This document shows positions 20,413-29,800 of a DNA stretch of 64,000 nucleotides, one piece after another. The notes below the pieces were generated by a model that ran no database searches, had not been told where the DNA came from, and saw only the letters and a list, made by a program, of their open reading frames with translations. Positions within the stretch are counted from its first letter, which is position 1, and every line of letters begins with the position of its first letter. The position numbers were made by a program, and so were the translations under genes. Source of the DNA: Aurantiochytrium sp. KH105 (lineage: Eukaryota > Sar > Bigyra > Thraustochytrida > Thraustochytriidae); assembly GCA_003116975.1 (NCBI GenBank), contig BGKB01000007.1:248001-312000 (forward strand), written 5' to 3'.

Positions 20413-20441
20413 TTTTTTTTGGGGGGGGGGGGGGGGGGGGG
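20413..20441. repeat. T8G21 homopolymer
   Basis: Eight T followed by 21 consecutive G (20421-20441) lie between the convergent HAT and FGAM synthase genes. The run is long enough to form G-quadruplex-like structures and to cause sequencing length errors. Confidence 0.9.
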
Positions 20442-20579
20442 ACGTGTCGTATGTTATCGTGGCATGAAAATCATCACCTTTTTCCCATCTTTGTCTTTCG
20501 CACGCAGAAACACACAAAGCCTTGTTGGGATGGAGTGGGGGTGGTGAGAATGCCATTCTTCACGTTCATTTTATGTTTT

Positions 20580-23500
20580 TTAGCTCGACGTTGCGAAGCG
20601 GTAGGCATTGTTGAACATCTTAGCCCAGGGCGACGTGGAAAGCTCAGCCTGCGTCCAGGACTCGCCCGTCGGCTTCCAGGGCCACTGCCACATGCGGCAG
20701 GCACGTTCCGGATGCGGCATGAGCGCCAAATGACGGCCGTTCGCCGAGGCGAGTGCCGTGACACCCTTGGGGGAGCCGTTCGGGTTGAACGGGTACGCCT
20801 CGGTCTCCTCGCCAGCGTCGTCGACGTAGCGAAGCGGGGCCTGGCCTTGCTCGAGAACCGACTTCATTACGGCCTCATCGGGGAAGTGAGCACGGCCCTC
20901 GCCGTGAGCAACCCACACACCGAGAACGGAGCCCTCCATGCCCTTGAACATCATCGCACCGTTGTCTTCGCGCACCTTGACCGAGACAAAGCGGGACTCG
21001 TAGCGACCCGAAGCGTTGTGCACGAAACGAGGCTGCTTCTCCCAGTTCACATCGTGCGTCGCCTGGTTGTAGGTCTCGTCCAGACCCGGTACCCAGCCAA
21101 GCAGCGCCATAAGCTGGCAGCCGTTGCAGACACCAAGACTGAACGTGTCGGGGCGCTGGTAAAAGGTCTGGAACTCGTTCCACACGGCCTCGTTGAAGCG
21201 AATGACGCCGGCCCAGCCCTTGGCGCTGTCCATGACGTCGGCGTAGCTGAAGCCACCCACAAACGCAATGCCTTGAAAGTCGGCCAACTTGACCTTGCCC
21301 AGCTTGAGATCTGCCACGGCGACATCCCACGCCTCAAAGCCAGCAGCCGTGAAGGCGGCGGCCATTTCGCGGTCGCCGTTCGAGCCCTCCTCACGCAGAA
21401 CAGCGACACGAGGCTTGCTCGTCGCGCTGGACGCCAATTCCGAGAGAATCTTGGCCTGGTGCGCGGCCTCAGGCTCAACGTCGAAGGAAACCTTCCAGGG
21501 CGGAAGGGTGCGGTCCTTCAAGCCCGTCATCTCCGACTCCACGCAGGCCGGGTTGGCCTGGAGCTTATCGAGACGGAAGCTCGTGGCCTCCCAGACATCA
21601 CGCCAGTGCGTCATTGAGCTCTGCGCGGCAAAGAGGTCGGCGTCCTCGTACTTGATAGCCAATGTCTGGGCGTCCGCAACGACAGCACCAAGGTCCGTGC
21701 ACGTGACGCCAGCCGCCTCAAAGCGGCCCTTGACGGCCTCGAGGTGGCTCTCCGCAACTTGGAGAACAAGACCGGCCTCCTCGGCAAAGAGGTCGGCGAG
21801 AACGCCATGCTTGGACGGAACCGTAATGTCGAGACCAAGGTTTCCGGCAAAGGCCATCTCCAGGATGCACGTGATGAGACCACCGTCGGAGACGTCGTGG
21901 CCGGCGAGGATCTGGCGCGCCTCGAGCGCCTCCTGGGTGGCGTTGAACGCAGCGACGAGCTTGGACGGATCGTCGAGATCGGGCGCCGAGTCGCCAATCT
22001 GCTTGTAGACTTGCGCGAGCGCAGAGCCACCAAGACGGCCACCCTCGCTGATGGCAATGTGCACGAGCCGCGACGGCTCATCGACGCGCTTGAGGTCAGG
22101 AGTGGCCGTGAGCGTCACGTCAGGGCACATGGCGTAGACGGAGATGGCGAGCTGGCCAGGGCACTTGACAACCTCATCGCCAGCCTTGGCGGCCATGGAC
22201 AAGGAATCCTTGCCGCCATCGACGGCGATACCGACCTCGTGCATAACCTTGCACATGGCCTCGCAGGCATCGTACATGGCGGCACCCTCGCCCGCAAGCT
22301 TGGCGGCCCACATCCAGTTGGCCGAGCACTTGACGTCCTCGAGGGCGGTGACCTTGGCGAAGACCAGGTTGGTGAGCGACTCGGCCACGGTCATGCGCGC
22401 CATGGCGCCAGCGGAGACGAGACCCTTGATGGGCTGCTCGCCAATGGCCGTGGCAACACCGGTGAACTTGCCGTTCGCGTCCGGAAAGTGCGCTTGCGCA
22501 ATGATGCCGACGTCAGCGAGCGGGGTGTGGAGCGGGCCAACGCACTGCTGCTGCGCGATAAGACCAGTCACGGAGCGATCGACCTTGGTCGTGAGGAAGC
22601 GCTTTGAGCCAATCTGCAGCAGGCGCAGCACGCGATCAAGGGCCTCCGAGAACTCGACGCCATCGAGATTGAGGGCCTCGAGCTTGTTCTCGGCGCGCTC
22701 CGAGGTAAAAGTCTTTTGCGGCATCTTGCCCAGGACATCGTCGAGGTGAAGGTTCACGGGTGTCGAGCCGTCGCGCTCGTCATGAACGCGGACAATGCTA
22801 TCGCCGGTGATCTCACCGAGAAAGGCAAAGGGCATGTTCTCGCGAGCGCAGATGCGCTCAAAGAGAGGCTTGTGCTCGGCACGAATGAGAAGCGCACAGT
22901 TCTCCTGGTACTCTGCGCCCCAAAGCTCCAGCGCGGTCATCGTCTTATCGCCCTGCGGCAGGCGACGGAGGAAGAGCTCGGCGCCCGCGGGCTCGGAGAT
23001 CTCCTTGAGCACGTTGCCGTTGCCGCCGGCGCCCTGATCGTGGATGCTCACGATGGGGTTCTTGTCCCCGAGCTCGACGCAGGCGCGAATGACGCGGTTC
23101 ATCTTGTTCTCCATCTCAGCGTCGCCGCGCTGGACAGCGTTAAAGTCGAGGTCGGCCGTCTTGGCGTCCTGCACGCGGCTCGAGGCGGCACCACCACCCA
23201 TGCCAATGCGGTACGCGGGTCCGCCGACCTTGACAACCACCATGCCCTTTTCGGGCTCGCCCTTGGTCACGTGGCGGCCGTCGAGGAGGCCGACGCCGGA
23301 GCTCATCATGATAGGCTTGATCCACTCACGGCGCTCGCCGTTCGGGAGGCGCATGCCGAAGGAACGCGTGTATCCGCTAATGACGGGCTCGCCAAACTTG
23401 TTGCCATAGTCGGAGGCGCCGTTGCTTGCCTCGATCTCGATCTGGAGAGGGCGCGCCATGTTCGATGGGTACTCAAAGTCGGCGTCCTCCCAGGGCTGCT

Positions 23501-24647
23501 CGTAGCCCGGAATGCGCAGGTTGCCAACGCAGTACGACGAGGTACCAGCGACAACGAGTGCGCCGCGGCCCGTGGCGTGCACGTCACGGATCCGGCCGCC
23601 CGTGCCGGTCTCGGCACCGGGGAAAGGGGCCACGCCGCAGGGAAAGTTGTGCGTTTCGGCGGTGAGGATACCGTGCATCTCGACGTTCTTGACGGCATAC
23701 GAGGAGGGTTCGGCCTCCTTGCCATCCTCCTTGGACTCGATCGACGGCATGATGGCGCGCACAGGAAAGCCACGGATCGCCGACGAGTTGTCGTGAAAGG
23801 CGATGACCGAGTTGTTCGGCTGCGGGTCCGTCTTGGAGCACGCCGGGTTGGTGCCCTTGACCATCTGGAAGAGCGTCGAGGGCATCTCGGTGCCGTCAAT
23901 GACCATTTTGCCGCTGAAGAACCAGTGGCGCGAGTGTTCCGAGTTGGACTGAGCCAGGTCAAAGCACTCGACGTCACTCGGGTCGCGGGCGAGCTTGTCC
24001 TTGAAGAGCTTGGTGTAAAAGTCGAGGTCCCAGTCGTCAAAGGCCAGACCGAGTTCCTCGCTGATGGACTGGAGCGCGGCGCGGCCCTGTTCCATGACGG
24101 GGATCCAGCGGGTGCCGACGGCGGCGGCGAGGGCCTCCTGGTCGGGGGCAAAGCTGGTGATGGGCTCTTCGATGATGAACTCCGTCATGCGGTCATGGAT
24201 GGCGTTCTCGATGGCCTTGCGCTCCTCGTCCGAGATGCTCTTGCTCTTGGTGGTGAACTCGTAGCGGCGGGAGCGCTCGATGCGGCGGATGCACTCGAGG
24301 CCGCATGCCTGGCAGATGGTGACGGCATTCGAGGACCAGGCCGTGGAGAACGACAGGCGCGGGCCCACCTCGACCGTGAGCGTGCCCTTGCCGGGGAGAA
24401 AGGTGCTCGTGCCGAACTGCTCCTGCTCAAAGGTCTCGCTCAGGAGCCAGCTCAGGCGCGTGAGCTCCTGCTCCGTGAGGTCGCGGTCGTCGGTCTCGAT
24501 GTTGTACCTGAACTCCGTGAGCAGCTCCTCGATCTCGGGCGTGCCGGTCTCCTGCGCGAGGCTGCGCAGAAAGGCGTCGTGCTGGGGCCCTCCAATCGCC
24601 GGCGTGCGGAACATGTGCACCACGCGGCTCGCATCGTTGGCCGCCAT
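20580..24647 (-). CDS. PFAS: Phosphoribosylformylglycinamidine synthase (FGAM synthase)
   Basis: This 1,355-residue protein catalyses step 4 of purine synthesis: FGAR + Gln + ATP to FGAM. It has the full eukaryotic/large-type layout. An N-terminal PurS-like part is followed by the linker, two AIRS-type halves (GVAPFPGAETGTGGRIRDVH at about 336; SIHDQGAGGNGNVLKE) and a C-terminal glutamine amidotransferase. The amidotransferase has its nucleophile Cys in LGVCNGCQLMALLG (about 1,175) and its His/Glu in MPHPERACRMWQWPW (about 1,315). The frame is open further upstream through a repeat-coded leader, but MAANDASRVVHMFRTPA at 24647 is the first ATG that gives the normal family length (about 1,300-1,350). 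It is cytosolic. The distal promoter side carries a microsatellite cluster. Confidence 0.97.
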   Translation of the reverse strand: MAANDASRVVHMFRTPAIGGPQHDAFLRSLAQETGTPEIEELLTEFRYNIETDDRDLTEQELTRLSWLLSETFEQEQFGTSTFLPGKGTLTVEVGPRLSFSTAWSSNAVTICQACGLECIRRIERSRRYEFTTKSKSISDEERKAIENAIHDRMTEFIIEEPITSFAPDQEALAAAVGTRWIPVMEQGRAALQSISEELGLAFDDWDLDFYTKLFKDKLARDPSDVECFDLAQSNSEHSRHWFFSGKMVIDGTEMPSTLFQMVKGTNPACSKTDPQPNNSVIAFHDNSSAIRGFPVRAIMPSIESKEDGKEAEPSSYAVKNVEMHGILTAETHNFPCGVAPFPGAETGTGGRIRDVHATGRGALVVAGTSSYCVGNLRIPGYEQPWEDADFEYPSNMARPLQIEIEASNGASDYGNKFGEPVISGYTRSFGMRLPNGERREWIKPIMMSSGVGLLDGRHVTKGEPEKGMVVVKVGGPAYRIGMGGGAASSRVQDAKTADLDFNAVQRGDAEMENKMNRVIRACVELGDKNPIVSIHDQGAGGNGNVLKEISEPAGAELFLRRLPQGDKTMTALELWGAEYQENCALLIRAEHKPLFERICARENMPFAFLGEITGDSIVRVHDERDGSTPVNLHLDDVLGKMPQKTFTSERAENKLEALNLDGVEFSEALDRVLRLLQIGSKRFLTTKVDRSVTGLIAQQQCVGPLHTPLADVGIIAQAHFPDANGKFTGVATAIGEQPIKGLVSAGAMARMTVAESLTNLVFAKVTALEDVKCSANWMWAAKLAGEGAAMYDACEAMCKVMHEVGIAVDGGKDSLSMAAKAGDEVVKCPGQLAISVYAMCPDVTLTATPDLKRVDEPSRLVHIAISEGGRLGGSALAQVYKQIGDSAPDLDDPSKLVAAFNATQEALEARQILAGHDVSDGGLITCILEMAFAGNLGLDITVPSKHGVLADLFAEEAGLVLQVAESHLEAVKGRFEAAGVTCTDLGAVVADAQTLAIKYEDADLFAAQSSMTHWRDVWEATSFRLDKLQANPACVESEMTGLKDRTLPPWKVSFDVEPEAAHQAKILSELASSATSKPRVAVLREEGSNGDREMAAAFTAAGFEAWDVAVADLKLGKVKLADFQGIAFVGGFSYADVMDSAKGWAGVIRFNEAVWNEFQTFYQRPDTFSLGVCNGCQLMALLGWVPGLDETYNQATHDVNWEKQPRFVHNASGRYESRFVSVKVREDNGAMMFKGMEGSVLGVWVAHGEGRAHFPDEAVMKSVLEQGQAPLRYVDDAGEETEAYPFNPNGSPKGVTALASANGRHLALMPHPERACRMWQWPWKPTGESWTQAELSTSPWAKMFNNAYRFATSS

Positions 24648-24833
24648 CTTCTCCTCCTCCTTCTCCCTCGCTCGCTCGCCCGTCCGCCCTCCCGCCGCGC
24701 TCGCGCTCTGCCCAGCTGCTGCCTCGCGCTCAGGCCGCGCCCGCTCGCTCGCGAGCCGCGTCGCCGGAACGTGTCTGCCGCCTCTGCCTGCAGCCAAACG
24801 TTGCCGCCAGCCGCCCCTCTCTCCCTCTGCGCC

Positions 24834-24872
24834 CTGCTCTGCTCTGCTCTGCTCTGCTCTGCTCTGCTCTGC
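24834..24872. repeat. (CTGCT)n microsatellite, about 8 copies
   Basis: A perfect pentanucleotide array lies about 190 bp upstream of the FGAM synthase ATG (gene on the minus strand, where it reads AGCAG). Confidence 0.95.
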
Positions 24873-25085
24873 GCCTCCCCCTCCAGGACCCACTGCGGCA
24901 GGCAGGGCAGAGGGCCAGGGCCAAGATAGATAGTATACTAGATAGGTAACAGCCGCCAACCGGTGGCTCTGAAGACCCGGCGCGGAAGGATCCTCCCGCC
25001 CAGCCTGGGAGGCAGGCCGGATGCGCAACCAGTGATCTGTCTCGGGTGGGTTTCGTGACCTGATCTTGGCGGGCTGGCTTCGCGT

Positions 25086-25120
25086 GGTCTGGTCTGGTCT
25101 GGTCTGGTCTGGTCTGGTCT
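25086..25120. repeat. (GGTCT)7 microsatellite
   Basis: Seven perfect copies of GGTCT, in the same spacer as the other arrays. Confidence 0.95.
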
Positions 25121-25160
25121 TCGAGGGGTCCTTCTTGTCCTGGCGTGGCGTGTTTTGTCT

Positions 25161-25329
25161 CTTGTCTTGTCTTGTCTTGTCTTGTCTTGTCTTGTCTTGT
25201 CTTGTCTTGTCTTGTCTTGTCTTGTCTTGTCTTGTCTTGTCTTGTCTTGTCTTGTCTTGTCTTGTCTTGTCTTGTCTTGTCTTGTCTTGTCTTGTCTTGT
25301 CTTGTCTTGTCTTGTCTTGTCTTGTCTTG
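25161..25329. repeat. (CTTGT)n array, about 34 copies
   Basis: 169 bp of perfect CTTGT. Because the unit has five bases and no stop word in the minus frames, long Thr-Arg-Gln-Asp-Lys frames appear across it. These are translations of the repeat, not genes. Confidence 0.97.
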
Positions 25330-25430
25330 GCCCGAGATCATCATGAGGGTGGTCCGGCGAGCGAGGATGAACAGATAGGTGGTCGATGGATGGATGGGAC
25401 GGCGAATGGGAGGAGGCTGTTGTAGAGTAT

Positions 25431-25465
<35 letters not shown>
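25431..25465. repeat. (GCAA)n array, about 9 copies
   Basis: A perfect tetranucleotide run. The same unit recurs at 58527-58548 and in the leader before 54381. Confidence 0.95.
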
Positions 25466-25466
<1 letters not shown>

Positions 25467-25582
25467 GCAAGGCATCTGCACCAGCGCGTCCTCAAGCTAC
25501 CGTCTGCGCCGCGTCAGCCATCAGCGCTGCCCTGCAGCGTTAGCGTGCACTGCACCTGCACTGCGGATCTCTGTGCATACAC

Positions 25583-25583
<1 letters not shown>

Positions 25584-25673
<90 letters not shown>

Positions 25674-25674
25674 G
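25584..25674. repeat. (CAGA)n array, about 23 copies
   Basis: 91 bp of perfect CAGA, preceded by a short CA run. Confidence 0.97.
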
Positions 25675-26871
25675 CGGAGGAGACACCGAGGAGAAGTGAA
25701 GAGCCGTGTCGACGCGGGGCGAGAGAATGAATGAGCGAAGGCAGCGAGAGTGGAAAGGAACAATCTCACTGTCAGTCAGTCAGGCTGGGATTTTCACGGC
25801 GAAACGGCAGCCGAAAGAGGCCATGTGCTGTGGAACACACACGTTGCGCAAGACCAATGCAATTTTCTCCGCCAGATCATTGAAGATAATAAAACTGTTC
25901 TTTGCGCTGCCGACAGTCCTTTCGCAAACTTCTTCTGACCTTGAGCAAGTTATAATGTTGTCTATCCGGTCCGAGAGATCGAGATTCCAGCCCAAACAAT
26001 GGGCTCTCGTACAGAATTTACCTCATGTCTCTCGAATAACGGTTAATTTATAGCAATTCCGCGTTGTAACGGACACATGAATGGCCGAGGTGGGGTATGC
26101 CGCGTCGCTGCGAATGCGTCTTCCGTTTGTAGTCAGACTGGTCAAGCGTGATTGCTTTCGAGTCGCCCTGTGCCCTCTGTATGACATCGTCCCGGCGGTC
26201 TGTGTTGGTAGCGAGGCCTTGGCACGGCATGGGCAATGAGGGAAAAAATTGAGCGAAACGCACGGCAAATGCAGGAACGGCCCGAGCCACCCACCCATAC
26301 CATACCGCGCAAACTAACAAGCCGTCGATTGGCAAATGATTGACAATGAGTGATAGATTGACAGTTTCTTTCGCGATCCGTCTGCACTGACTCAGACAGC
26401 GAGACTAGACACTCGCAACGGCGCGGCCACACTGTGCAAGTCTCTCCTTTCAGACCGGGTGGTAGGTAGGCAGGAAGACAAGCAGGCAGGCAGGCTACTA
26501 CCAGCCAGTATGCCCAGCCTGGCCCAGGCGGCCCGCTATTACGCTAGTCAATCAGTGGCAGCCATTTTGTCAGTCAGTCACCGTGAAGCAAAGTGCGGTT
26601 GCCCGCAAGCGAATGGAACTTGCCTGCCGCAGACTTGACTGACCAATTGTGTAACGATACTAAAAGGGAAGAAGGCGACCCTGGGCCACGCACGAGCCGA
26701 GGCCGACCGGCGGACGGCCTTGGCCTGGGCCCCTCCTCATAAGTGGCGTCTCCGCCAGGGCGACGTCAAACCCTTTTTGGTGGCCTCGCCACGCGAGTCG
26801 AGCGATATTTCATCCCGGGGCGAGAGCACGTACTGCCTGGTGCCCCTGGGGGCTCTGCCACGTGCAGACAA

Positions 26872-29800
26872 ATGCCGGAAGCTTCGGGGTCTCTCCGAGA
26901 GTCCTCGCTCACGGAGGAAGAAGTTCTTGCGGGAAACGATAGCGGCACCGATGATGAACATGATGACGGCACCATCCCTGGCAATGAGTCGAACAGAGCT
27001 CCTCGCGTACAATTCGACGCAAGAACCAGAGGTTCTTTGACTGAGGCAGCTGCAGGTGCATCGCGTAAACCCCCCGATGCTGTCGCGCCAAGTATTTTGG
27101 ATAATGACAATGATAGCCACAACCCCAAGGTGAAGGCCAAAAAAGTTGTGCAGGGCCGATGGATTCGCAAAGTCAAAGGAGTGAGGGTCGCCCCGGCTCC
27201 CCATGGCGCCAAGGTCCCGGTTGTACAAGGCCACAAAAGCACTCCTGCAACTGGGCTCTCCATATATCAGATTCAGCGCATGAAGAGGCACTTTGGCGAG
27301 GAGGGAACGCTTCACACAGAAGCGAGAAAACACATTATCGAACGATGGACGCACACGCATCTCGTGCTCAAACTCGCCATTATTGCAGTCCTGGCCGTTG
27401 TACTGCTCTTCCTTGGGGCTTACGCGGAGCCTCTCGTTTCGGGACGCCTCGTCTGGGTATCGGGTGCCTTGCTGCTATTCTCGACGCTGATCGGTATCCG
27501 TGGTGCCATGGTCGTTGTTCGTGATATACAGCGCGACGACGACGGTCTCGAGACTCCGGGGCAGCGCATGCTGCAAGTCTACTTTCATATTGCGCTCGCT
27601 TTTGTCGTACTCTTTCTACCGTTTGCCATTGGACTCTTGCGAGATCCCATTGGCTACGAGGGAGACGTGTTGGCCACGCTGTTCGAGGCTGGGGATGCCT
27701 TACTATGGGAAGAGGCTAAACGTCTTCTCTTTGCGGCCGGCTTCATTGGCCTCATCGTAGCGCTCGTCATTCTCACCTCTTTGCAATCGGTCGTGAAGAT
27801 TGTGACCTTTTACGAAATTACCCAAAGCTTTTTGGAGACCTTTTCTCTCACCCTCATCGCTTTTGGAATTCTTCTCATTTATCTGCTGCTCTCTCTCTTC
27901 AAAGAGGCGCAATTTCTCAGCAGCAATGAGGCCGAAACGCTCGTGGGAATTATGGACTCAAGAATTATCCTCGCGACGATCTGCACGGTCTTTGTCGTTG
28001 GCATGAGTATTATTGGTTTTTTCGCAGCTTGGTTCGAAAGTCGTAGGCTCTTGCTGTTCCATGCAGTAGGCATGGCCTTTCTCGGTGTGATGATCTTCAC
28101 CTTTGGCATCCTCATTCTCTCGCTCGACTGGCCAGCGTATATCGAGGGACGCTGCTATCAAGTCGTCAAGACCATGTCCGCAGATTGGTGGACGAGTGCT
28201 CTTCAGTGCACAAAATACGGCGGAACGTCTATTGGCGCTCTTGTCGAAGCTTTCGACGACACCACGAGCACGTGGGTCTATCTCATCAACGGCGTGGGAA
28301 GTGCGGCGCGCTGCGCAGACTCGAGCCAATATGCACAGGCCTGGGAGTATGCCCCCATTACAATGGCGAACCGTACCGTCGATCTCGTCGGCTGTGTGAA
28401 CTTGGCGTGCTGCAGCACGTTGAGCAGCATCCTCTCGTCCATGACATTCACGATTGCCTTTGCTTTTACCCTTTTGCTGGTGGGAATCTTTGTGGTTGTC
28501 TTCGGAGACCTTTGGCTTCGCAGGGAAACCAACAAGGACACCAACAACATCAAGTACTTTTCGCGTACACGAGCCTTCTGGATCCTCACAATGTCTACCT
28601 TTCTCACGCTTCTTGCTATTATTATCCTCACGGTCCTTCTCAAGGGTGATCTTGGCCGTGCTACCGAGGATCTGGTTCTCGCCGAAGACATTCAGCAGTT
28701 CGTGAACAAAACCTCTCTACTCGTGCCGACAGGAGATGAAATTTCTCCGCATAGCTGCAGCAATCAAGTTCGCGATGGCGCCGAGACCGATATTGATTGT
28801 GGCGGTATCGAAGGTCAGGGTGGATGCTCGAGTGAACAGCGATGCCGCGCCCGGCAGAAATGCCTCGAGGATTCCGATTGTCTCACCGATCTCATTTGCG
28901 ACAGCACTTACCAGGTCTGCGTCTTGCCTCCTTCCAATGTCACCTGCAGCAATGGCAAGAGAGATGTCCTCGAAACGGATGTCGACTGCGGAGGCCCAAG
29001 TTGCCCGGGATGTGGGAACGGCCAGACGTGTTCATCCAATGCAGATTGTTATTTCCTTCACTGCGAGTCCGGAGTCTGTATCAGTTGCTCAGATGGCATC
29101 AAGAACGGCGACGAAGCCGACGTGGACTGTGGCGCACAGCACTGTGTTCAAGAAGCCTCACTTGATGCCTGGGCAGAGGATGCGGGTCAGCCGACATCGT
29201 CAGAAACTTTCGACAACTCCCAGTACAGAGGTCCAAATGGACTTTGCCTGTCCGGCGCGCGATGTTCGAAGGGCGCGCAGTGCGAGGGCGGTTTGTGCAT
29301 TGAGGGAAGCTGCGCATCGTGCTCTAACGGCCTTCTTGACGGAGACGAGACCGACGTTGATTGTGGTGGCTCCTACTGCCAAGCTAGGTGCAGTGCGGGA
29401 GCAATTTGCTCGGCAGATAGCGATTGCGTCAGTGGCACGCTCTGTGATGCCGCGACGAGCACCTGCGTTTGGGAAGCCAATTTGACCTGCGCACAAGACG
29501 GAGTGCAAAATAACGACGAGACTGATGTTGACTGCGGTGGCGAGCACAATAGCTGCGAGCGTTGCGGTGAAAGTATGCAGTGTTCACAAAATAATGACTG
29601 CGCAAGTGGCATCTGTCACGTGGTCAACGGCACCGGGTACTGCGCCAGCTGCTCGAATGGCATTCAAGATGGTGACGAGGCCGGTGTGGACTGCGGTGGA
29701 TCCATGTGCGCTTCTCGGTGCAGTGTTGACGACCCCTGCACGAGCACTTCAGACTGCGCAACAGGTCTCTTTTGCTGGAATGAAGTCAATGTAGACGCCG

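Larger units (their letters stand above)
19961..20579. other. Convergent 3' spacer with a T8G21 homopolymer
   Basis: This 619-bp spacer lies between two stop codons. It holds an AATAAA on the + strand at 20230, a GGTCAT triplication near 20027-20042 and the T/G homopolymer at 20413-20441. No gene is visible. Confidence 0.6.
24648..26871. promoter_or_regulatory. Divergent FGAM synthase / 9-TM receptor spacer, microsatellite-rich
   Basis: This 2.2-kb spacer lies between opposite start codons. The first 1 kb contains five different short tandem repeats (24834-25674). The rest is moderate in GC with scattered TCAGTCAG words (near 25768 and 26573) and a GGTAGGTAGGCAGG stretch near 26460. In-frame ORFs here are repeat translations or short. 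A stop at 26740-26742 lies directly before the receptor frame, so the receptor ATG is at 26872 or comes from an unseen exon. Confidence 0.55.

Noticed and set aside
20451-21617. 388-codon + strand frame overlapping the FGAM synthase 3' end
   Set aside because: Again a mirror of the conserved minus-strand amidotransferase domain.
22716-24929. 737-codon open frame on the + strand, antisense to FGAM synthase
   Set aside because: It is the shadow of a strongly GC3-biased gene; its composition is Arg/Ala/Val-rich and no domain is seen, while the minus strand encodes a complete conserved enzyme.
25161-25329. Regular repeats that might suggest a CRISPR-like array
   Set aside because: The unit is only 5 bp with no spacers, and the organism is a eukaryote.
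24730-25495. Minus frames with long Thr-Arg-Gln-Asp-Lys repeats
   Set aside because: They are translations of the CTTGT microsatellite; the five-base unit opens all three frames at once.
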